Positions 56,285 through 64,000 of a stretch of 64,000 nucleotides of DNA are shown piece by piece; position 1 is the stretch's first letter; every line of letters starts with the position of its first letter. A program made the translations under genes and the position numbers. The notes below the pieces were generated by a model. It was not told the DNA's origin. It worked only from the letters and a program-made list of their open reading frames with translations, and ran no database searches. Source of the DNA: Zygaena filipendulae (lineage: Eukaryota > Arthropoda > Insecta > Lepidoptera > Zygaenidae); NCBI GenBank assembly GCA_907165275.2, contig OU015674.1:2727001-2791000 (forward strand). The letters run 5' to 3'.

Positions 56285-56534
56285 ATAAAAACCTCGTGAC
56301 ACAGTGTATGTTATCGAACGAAACGCCTTGACCCATTTTTATGAAATTTTTTGTGTAGGTAAGTAACTTATATTTAGTAGATCTGAGAATAGGTTGTAGG
56401 CTATTTTTTATACCCCTAGGTGATAAGGGTAGCCGTCTCTAGAAATCATAATTTTAATTTTTGGACACAAATTTAATTTGGAGTTCCTGCGGCAATTCCG
56501 AAACTTACGCGAGGCAAACCTCGGGGCACAGCTG
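56285..56534 (+). mobile_element. Lep1-like repeat, divergent
   Basis: AAAACCTCGTGACACAGTG start; ends AACCTCGGGGCACAGCTGG. Confidence 0.55.
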
Positions 56535-57208
56535 GTACAATATAATATTTACAGTAACTGTCTGGAGTATATTACCATACAATTACATACATTGAGTTAA
56601 TACTGTTTAACATACGGAGTAAAGTAATACCGCACAGTACAGTTAAGTACATAATGCTTGTACTCGAAATGAGCACACAGCAACAACAACATGAGTCAAC
56701 ATTTGCGTGCGATGTTATACTTGCCCACGCGCACTCGTATACCCCTCGACTGGCCATCGATCAATCTATCGATCCAATTACAAGCAAATTATGCTTGTTA
56801 CTCAGCACCAACGGTATATTTGGATATATTGCACGATTTTAAAATATTAGCTATACGTGCGGATTGTCTATCAATCTTACTCGACCCGACTGTTGGCTTT
56901 GCGATAGACAAACTTTTCAATCTAGAATCGAAATCTGTTATTTGGTAGTATTTAGAAAAAGAAAATTTTGCCATTTCCAACCAAATAGAGCTTTCAAAGT
57001 TTATGCGTAAAAGGTTACATCACGTTACGGAGTTAAATTACGTAGGAAGAAGATTGGATAATCCATATTATTCTTTATTACGTTGGATGTCTTATTTGCA
57101 TCGAAGACGAGGGCGTCATTGTTGCTGCATTAATTGCGGATTGCCGTATAATGTTCGCGCAATATCTTCGCACTCCGTTTGCACAGCACAAAATAAAAAA
57201 GTACCTAC

Positions 57209-58641
57209 CCAAATCCCTACTAATATTATAAATGCGAAAGTAACTCTGTCTGTCTGTCTCTTACGCTTTCATGCCTTAACGGCTCAACCAAACATCACAA
57301 AATTTTGCATACACGCATGCATGTCAGGGGTACAGAAAAGGTCATAGAGTACTTTTTAACCGACTTCCAAAAAGGAGGAGGTTCTATGTTCGATTGTATG
57401 TATGTTCTTTTTTTTTTTTTTTTTTTTTTTTTTATGTATGTTCACCGATTACTCGAAGACGGTTGGACCGATTTCAAAAATTTTTTTTTTGTTTGAAAGG
57501 GTATACTCCCAATTAGGTCCCATTGCCACCAAGTCGGGATCTGATGATGGGATCTTGGAGAAATCGAGGGAACTCTTCAAAAATTATAGGCACACCTATA
57601 TCGATTTGGGTATTTTTTATAGTAAATCGTTCATTTTCTTTCGAAAAGCAAAATTTGAAGAAGTGGAACTGATGATGAAGACCACAGATGGTCATCGGAA
57701 CTACTCAACAATAATACGTATTTCAGGGGTTTTAGTAAGAGCGATTTGGAAAATTGTTTTTTTGTTTGAAAGGGGATACTTCCGAATTAGTCACATTGTC
57801 ACCAAGTCAGGATCTGATGGTGGAATCTTGGAGAAATTGAGAGAACTCTTCAAAATTTATAGGCACACCTATGGCGATTTGGGTATTTTTTATAGTAAAT
57901 CGTTTATTTGCTTTTGGAAAGTAAAATTTGAAGAAGTGGAACTGATGATGAAGACATCGGAACTACTAAATAATAGGTATTTCACAGATTCCGATTCGTT
58001 AACTTTAATGTGGTTTCTAAACAATTTATGTTCGTCACAATGGATATGGTGAAGTGGAACTGATGGTGGTGTACCAGCAGAACTCCTCAAAAATTAACGT
58101 CCCTGCATCGAGAAAAGCAATATTTTGTAAAAGGTTATGAGCAGTTGACAGTAGGCTATTGTAACTTAGATAAATTACAAACCGACTCACTAAAAAGCAA
58201 GAAATAAACAAATTTTTAACAAAAAAATTAAAACCGACTTCCAAAAACACAAATCTAAAAAAGCTAAAAATAAAAAGCTAAAAATAACAAAATACCGATT
58301 TAATCCAAAAGACAAAAACACACGTAATATTATTATTGGTTTGTGCTACCACTGATCGGTATGAAGTCGGTGACAAGCCAAATATGGAGGGGGTAGATGG
58401 GCTAAGTTGACTCCTGCCACCAGCTCTTCGTGAGCAGAACAACCTAAGTGGGCAGACACCAGCGGGCTTGTCACCGAATTCAAACCGATCAGTGGTAGCA
58501 CAAACCAATAATAATATTACGTGTGTTTTTGTCTTTTGGATTAAATCGGTATTTTGTTATTTTTAGCTTTTTATTTTTATTATTCTAGAATTCCCGCGGA
58601 ATCTGTGAAACTAACGCGGGTGAAACCGCGGGGAACAGTTA
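57209..58641 (+). mobile_element. Lep1-like repeat split by a 1.2-kb element
   Basis: The 5' half 57209-57352 (TCCCTACTAATATTATAAAT to GAGTACTTTTTA) and the 3' half about 58580-58641 (ATTCTAGAATTCCCGCGG to GGGAACAGTTAG) make one complete copy. Other copies read straight from TACTTTTTATCC into GGAATTCCCGCGG at this point. Confidence 0.8.
57353..58570 (+). mobile_element. Dispersed 1.2-kb repeat with internal foldback
   Basis: Starts ACCGACTTCCAAAAAGGAGG, contains a poly-T run, two about 260-bp internal repeats (each with AAATTTGAAGAAGTGGAACT and CTTGGAGAAAT) and ends in a foldback whose arms carry GGTTTGTGCTACCACTGATC. Copy 2 of the element at 9570-10849. Confidence 0.75.
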
Positions 58642-58682
58642 GTTCATAAATCATATATAATACCTATTTCGTCTCTCTGTCA

Positions 58683-59130
58683 CCTTAATGTTGCCTCGAG
58701 AAGATTGCCTCTAGCAATAAGGCCGCCTTTTCCTTTCTATTTGATCTAATTTTTTTGCAATGGTTTTGGGGCAATAAAAAATATTTTAATTTGAATTAAT
58801 TAAATAAACTCCGCATATACGTAGGTGTAGGTAGGTAGGTATATTGTCTAAACTACACAAAAGAGAAATTTTTCTCTTTTGTGTAGTAATATACCTAGTA
58901 TTTACTAGGTAGGTATTTACCTATGAAATAATGATTGAAGAATAGGTAAGTTGAAATGACGATTACAAATTTTTAATTTGTTATCAATAAAATGATGATT
59001 CAAATTCAAATACCTATGCTTTATAGTGAGAGATAATTAAAACTAAAACACATAAAAAGTAAATACAGAGCAAAAAGCGGCCTTATTGCTAGAAGCAATC
59101 ATTCCAAGGCAACCTTAAGGTGACAGAGAG
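58683..59130. mobile_element. Two facing LINE 3' UTR fragments
   Basis: 58683-58797 (+) has TTGCCTCTAGCAATAAGGCC and GGGGCAATAAA; 58985-59130 (-) carries the same stem-loop inverted (GGCCTTATTGCTAGAAGCAA). A 34-bp palindrome (58853-58886) lies between them. Confidence 0.55.
58853..58886. repeat. 34-bp perfect palindrome
   Basis: CTACACAAAAGAGAAA joined to its inverse. No flanking duplication seen. Confidence 0.75.
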
Positions 59131-59589
59131 CTGTAGATATAGAAACTGGAAGCTGCTGCTTCCTTAGCACGCTGCTCGCACGGCCGAGTTATCCCCGAAA
59201 AGCGGGACTGAGCCTGTCCTGCGCGGGTAGTATAATTTTGATTCAAAAATCGGGACATCCCGCCGAAATCGGGACGTCTGGCAACGCTAGTGGCGCATTG
59301 TAAAGAAGAGAAACTCTTAAACATTTACCTACTTTTACAGACTAGAAAAGATAAACCACTGTTGTTTAGATAGTGTGATAAAGAATAGGGTCGAGTTTTG
59401 GGGCCGCGTGCACTTTGGCCTCAATGAAGGGGCCTCGTGACACTTTGGCCCCCAGGCCCCGGGGAGGCGAGGGCCGAGGAGGTGGCGGCGGCGGTGCAAA
59501 AGAAAGGCGCTGGCGCCGGCGCAGCATCATATCGACCGAGCGACGCTAACGCGAGCCTTGTCAAATCCCTACTAATATTAATATTATAA

Positions 59590-60208
59590 ACTAGCTATCC
59601 CCCGCGGTTTCACGCGTGGTAATTTCGGAGTTCCCGCGGGAATTCCAGGATAGAATATAGATGTAAACCTTCATCATGAATCACTCTATCTATTGGTGAA
59701 AACCGCATGAAAATCTGTTGAGTACCTACCTAGTTTTAAAGATACTTATACACAGAGACAGACAGACAGCGGGAAGCGACTTTGTTTTATACTATGTACC
59801 TACCTAGTGATAGTGATGCGAAAGTAACTGTCTGTCTGTCTGTCTATTAAGCTTTCACGCCTTAACGGCTCAACCGATCATCATGAAATTTTGCATACAT
59901 CGGCAGGTGTATACAGAGAAGAACATAAGGTACTTTTTGTCCCGGAGGCCGGAACTCCCGCGGGAACTCCAAAATAAACGCGGGTGCAACCGCGGGGAAC
60001 AGCTAGTAAAATATAAAGAGGTAAAGATAGCAAGTTTGAATATCGGAGCTAATCTCTGGAACTACTAAACAGATTGTAAAGATTCTTTGATGATGAGAGG
60101 AAGATATCTATCCCTCAGTGACATACGATACTATTTGATTTTCAATACAGAGTTCTGAAAGGAATTCCAAAATCCACACGAGTGAAACCGCCGGGAAACA
60201 GCTACGTA
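59590..60208. mobile_element. Head-to-head Lep1-like copies plus a third partial copy
   Basis: 59590-59800 (-) ACTAGCTATCCCCCGCGG; 59805-60006 (+) ending GGAACAGCTAG|T; 60015-60208 (+) partial, ending AAACAGCTACG. A stray 5' end (TCCCTACTAATATT) precedes them at about 59565. Confidence 0.7.
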
Positions 60209-62404
60209 TAAAATACCTAGTTTTCTTTTTTTTAAGAATCTTAAATTAATTATAACCCGTTAGATGAAAAAGACGCAATGAACCAATCAGCGAATAACCA
60301 GGAGTATACTGCAGTGAAAATCCGACGCCGCGTCGAGGGAATGTCTGGAAAATGCAATTTGCTTATGCAATAAGTGCAATGCAACCGAACGGTGCACCTA
60401 CAAAACAACGTTTCTAATAATAGACACATATGCATTTCTGCTTTCTTCGACATACAGCTACTATCGTGTCGCAAATGAAAATGGTGGTTCGCGAAAAAAA
60501 CTGCAGTGCTTTCTTTTTCAATGTCGACTAGATAGAGAAAGAATTATATAATTAAACAAGAGAGAAAGAGATAACTCTACGTTTCATGGCCGATTTTTGT
60601 AATTGATGTTTTAATTTTCGTTGTGTAGCGCGGGGAGGGATTCTCGTCAAACGACTTTGACAGCTCGACGATAGACATAAGAAGTTTTATGATTGAAAAT
60701 GGAACACTAGTGTTGTGTCGATTCGTAGTCGCGCAGTCCAATCGAGTCGCGGCTCGCGTGCGGTGAAATGTAGCACAATCGAAAGCCTTTCTCCGTGGTT
60801 AGGTATTTTATGCCGTTAGTTTTTTCGTGGCCGCCATTACACTAATATGACTGAGCGGTGGGGGTAGTGGCATCATTTTTTCGCTCTGTCACGTTAGATC
60901 ATTCTTGTTAGACGTTCGAAAGCTGCGTTCTGCTTCTCGGAATCGGACTAGCATAACTGTACACGATGCTTAAGGAAATGATGTAATTGTAATAGACGAC
61001 TTCTTGTCAATTTTGCGGCTGGTTTTTTGCAATGACAATGAAATGCTCTTTCACGGTCAGATTAGTGTGGAAATACGGTACGGTGTATAAGAAGAACTTC
61101 CATTTTATATTTTAGGTTAAATTAGGTGTCTTTAAAACCCCAAGCTAGATGAATCTTAGACATAGACGTCGTTTCTTTATTTGGCATCACATAATTTCTT
61201 CTATCTTATACCTATATTATTTTGAATATCATTATAATTATTATAATACATTAGATTATTCAATATATACCTATTGGATATGATTGTATATACCTACAAT
61301 ACAATGAAAATATTCTTTTACCGTAAAAAGAAATTGGTTTGTAGAGTATAGGTCCTCCATGCAAAATTTTGTTTACATAGGTAAATACTGTTACTTATCT
61401 CAATTAAAATTATTGCTGTTTTTTTTCTTGCTTAACATTTTCATTAAGAAAGTAGGAACCGATCATTTCTGACGTCAATACGTGGAGATTTCAGTATCAA
61501 AGATTACCGTTATTGGACGCATTAGTTTATTTTTTTAGAGAATTAACAGTTAAGTACTTGATTCTATCAGATTATAATAGTTTAATCTACCTGAGTAAAT
61601 TATAACAAATTTATAATGCAATTAAATAAAATGCCTGTTAGTCAACAGCAGAGCCACCGCAGCGAGCGCCCGTTTCGTGAAACATCGTAATTGCATAATT
61701 TGCATAGTGCAGTGCAGCGCGCGTGTCGGGCACTTTCTCTCGACAACGGGACTCTGAAGTGGGACAACACTACATCCGTCGGGCGAGATTCTATCTACAT
61801 AATAAAATATTATTATGTCGAGATCGTATAACCACTGTTATTCTACCTTATTTACGATTGTTTCAAGGCCTTCATATTATAATAAATTATTTTGTAGTGT
61901 CTAGTAGTTAAAGGAAATTTTAATTTTGATGAAATCAAAGATCATCAAATTCATTGCCTAGGTAGTAAGTACTACTGATTATTTTGTTAATGAAAATATT
62001 TTACTTTTACAAATTTGAATATAACTAAAATATTGACCTACTTGCTGACCCGGGTGTATTACAGGACTTCCTGAGGAACTTCTATTCCGGGAGTAACTCT
62101 TATTCAGAGAAACTAGCTTTCTATCAATGAAGGAATTTATTTTATTTTAATCATTGGTTTAGTATTTTCGGAGATTACTCTTCCACAACATACAAACAAA
62201 TTGTTTATTAGTATAGGTACCTAGCTAGATATGATGAGTAAAATATCCATGAGTAAAAATATGTCAATGTGGAATCTAAACTTTAATTTGGTTTTATTTC
62301 AATGATTTCATTTAAAAAACGTAAAAAACGTTTAAAGCAGTAAAACAATGTACCTAGGCTGCATTGTCAAATAAACAAATGGAGCAAATATTTTTATATT
62401 ATTT
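60209..62404. other. Intergenic stretch
   Basis: No gene supported. The composition between about 60600 and 61080 is less AT-rich (GTCGATTCGTAGTCGCGCAG, GGCCGCCATTACACTAATAT) and could be a promoter or 5' exon of a gene outside the window; I see no reading frame to prove it. Confidence 0.35.
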
Positions 62405-62535
62405 ACTGTCTCCCGCGGTTTCAGTTGCGTTGATTTCGAAGTTCCCACTGAAATTCCTGGATAAGAAGTACTCCAGGTTCTTCTCTGTACCCCTGAGTTG
62501 AGTAGTTAAGGCCTGAAAGCGTAACAAACAAACAA
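62405..62535 (-). mobile_element. Lep1-like fragment
   Basis: CTGTCTCCCGCGGTTTCAGT, then GGATAAGAAGTACTCCAGG, ending in AACAAACAAACAAATATT. Confidence 0.55.
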
Positions 62536-63090
62536 ACAAATATTAAGAACACTGATCACTATGTTACCATTTTATTATTCTAGGCAAACAGAGGATATTC
62601 CATATTTAAAATCGGTTTGAAGAAACTAAACGAGAGTTTTCTTTTTTAACAATTTCCTCGTTGACCGTCGCGTCTGCCTGGATACGTGTCCTTTCGCCAG
62701 CAATCCATTGTGATGGTAATACTGTAACAGCAGCCATAACAAAAGCCGTGTTGTTTTTATGTTATTATGTTGCACATAAACAAATGTGGGTCATATAATC
62801 GGAGAAAGTACGGCGAAAGGTGACGGCAACTGGGTCAGGCGAGTTACTAACGTTACGTGCGACTCGAGAAGTGTGACACTTTCTTTAATTATTCTCAATT
62901 TACGCACACACACACACATACCTAACACACAGATTAAACATGAAATTAGTCTCACAAAAATAAAATACAATATTGCAATTATAGACGACTTCTTTGTGCT
63001 TGCTTTGATTTAGCAAACGATTAAAGTAATGACTGGTGCACTTTCACGATCTTATTATTGTGTTTAACCTTTTTTTTAATATAAGAAAAG

Positions 63091-63257
63091 AACTTCAGCA
63101 AGCTGGCTTTGATAACTTAACAAGAATTGGAACAGAATATATCTATAAAGACGTTGACGTTTGCAAACTACCAGTGAAATTCAAATATGGTGCTTTGGAC
63201 CATCATCTTTATCATGTATTAGGTTGTTGGATTCTTTTAAATCCACGCATACAGTAA
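63091..63257 (+). pseudogene. Coding-like fragment of unknown origin
   Basis: Opens at about 63091 (after TATAAG) and reads KELQQAGFDNLTRIGTEYIY, then DVDVCKLPVKFKYGALDHH, to a stop at 63257. Even composition and conserved-looking Trp, Cys and His suggest it once coded. No Met at a sensible start; the Met at 63036 precedes a low-quality stretch. I do not recognise the family. Next to the 63300 MITE copy. Confidence 0.35.
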
Positions 63258-63299
63258 TTCATGAATATCATGAATATTACCTACCTATTACCTACTATT

Positions 63300-63475
63300 G
63301 GAACGTTTTTTAATTATGTGTTTACCTTGTTATATTATTTAAATAACAACAAAATGTTAAATATAAAACAATGTTGCCACAAAATGGCGCTATAATTTTA
63401 AAACACAATTTACTTTAAATTTCTCCAGTGTATTGTGTGTGTTGTTAACACACTATTGCTTATCTATGTCCAGTT
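63300..63475. mobile_element. Partial second copy of the 2841 MITE
   Basis: AACGTTTTTTAATTATGTGT, AATGGCGCTATAA and the end TATTGCTTATCTATGTCC match 2841-3010 in inverse orientation; the left terminal repeat is missing. Confidence 0.65.
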
Positions 63476-64000
63476 TTAATTCTTCAGCTAATGATTGTTG
63501 AGGATGTTTGATTTTTAGTATTTGATAGACGGTGAACCTTCAATAGATAAAATACGGGAAAATGGGAGAGCTAAAAAAAAGCACGCACAAATTGGGATTT
63601 CGAGCTAAAACAACTATAGAAGTAGGTAGGGTAGGGTAGATGGTGACCTATCGGCTGTAGCTAAACTTTAAAAATGCTTACTTTAAACCTGCGGTTTTCC
63701 TGTATCATTAAGACCATTGACTCGAAGTGGTAAAAACAATATTTGATTCCTTACAGTTGCAGTACAGCTCTTTAGTGAAATGATGGGAAATCATATTTTT
63801 TTTTTAATACAGTTGCTCAAAAAGTGGCATATTGCAGGGACGTATAGCGTTCGGGAAGTGGGCTATTACATACTCGAGCTTTTTCTTTACCTTTTCCGAA
63901 CTCGTGCGTTCTCTTTCCCAACTGTCAAAAATGGCGAAACGACTTTGACACACTTTTTGTATTGAGCAACGTAGGATTCGTATTACTAATACGACTAGCG

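Noticed and set aside
57402..58052. 216-codon ORF with EKSRELFKNYRHTY repeats
   Set aside because: Lies in a dispersed repeat; similar frames in the 9570-10849 copy are broken and the peptide follows the internal DNA repeats.

Overview
The window reads as nuclear DNA of an insect, most likely a moth or butterfly (Lepidoptera). It is AT-rich, its genes are split by introns with GT/AG borders, and it is full of short dispersed repeats of lepidopteran type. These include dozens of SINE-like Helitron copies of the Lep1 kind ending in CAGCTAG, tRNA-derived SINEs, MITEs with exact target duplications, a decayed Ty1/copia element and CR1/jockey-like LINE 3' ends. Nothing bacterial or organellar is present. 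The species call is inference from repeat type and protein similarity.

Three host-type genes can be rebuilt by matching exon phases. (1) A TASK-type two-pore-domain potassium channel on the + strand, 32930-41048, with eight exons and 579 residues. Its key positions match the numbering of vertebrate TASK-1 (N53, H98, D204, gate motif at 243-248). (2) A minus-strand gene, 18420-10975, with a ZZ zinc finger, acidic blocks with sumoylation-like KxE motifs, an AT-hook and a basic coiled-coil end; both termini are missing. One intron holds a 145-bp tandem array made of copies of the preceding exon's tail with its splice sites. (3) A minus-strand two-exon gene, 21248-20171, for a 235-residue, very basic coiled-coil protein.

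Transposon-derived coding sequence: a THAP-domain gene at 6690-6065 (two exons); two more THAP first exons at 29022-28840 and 28529-28335 upstream of one second exon at 26575-26299; a Cys-rich ORF at 3961-3590; a copia gag-pol remnant at 22130-25001, cut off by a SINE; a LINE 3' end at 13630-14238.

The strongest unusual signal is a set of very short insertions (about 17-53 bp) that are little more than transposon ends flanked by 8-bp direct repeats. Family A (ends CTCAGACGAAATAAAA or CTCAGAAGAATA) lies at 314, 839, 3589, 7739, 22058 and 28564. Family B (CAGAGAGAAGGTAATCAC) lies at 4045, 7083 and 21912. Seven of nine have perfect 8-bp duplications and one is exactly 17 bp. That is what a P-element-type transposase, which cuts with a 17-nt stagger and duplicates 8 bp, would leave after excision. 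P-type transposases carry an N-terminal THAP domain, and THAP exons lie in the same window.

Layout: 1-10.9 kb, repeats, THAP remnants and excision scars; 10.9-18.4 kb, ZZ gene; 20.1-21.3 kb, coiled-coil gene; 21.4-26.1 kb, MITE, copia and foldback element; 26.3-29.0 kb, THAP exons; 29-32.9 kb, mostly unassigned; 32.9-41.1 kb, TASK gene with repeat-filled introns; 41.1-64 kb, intergenic DNA with repeats and no gene I can support.
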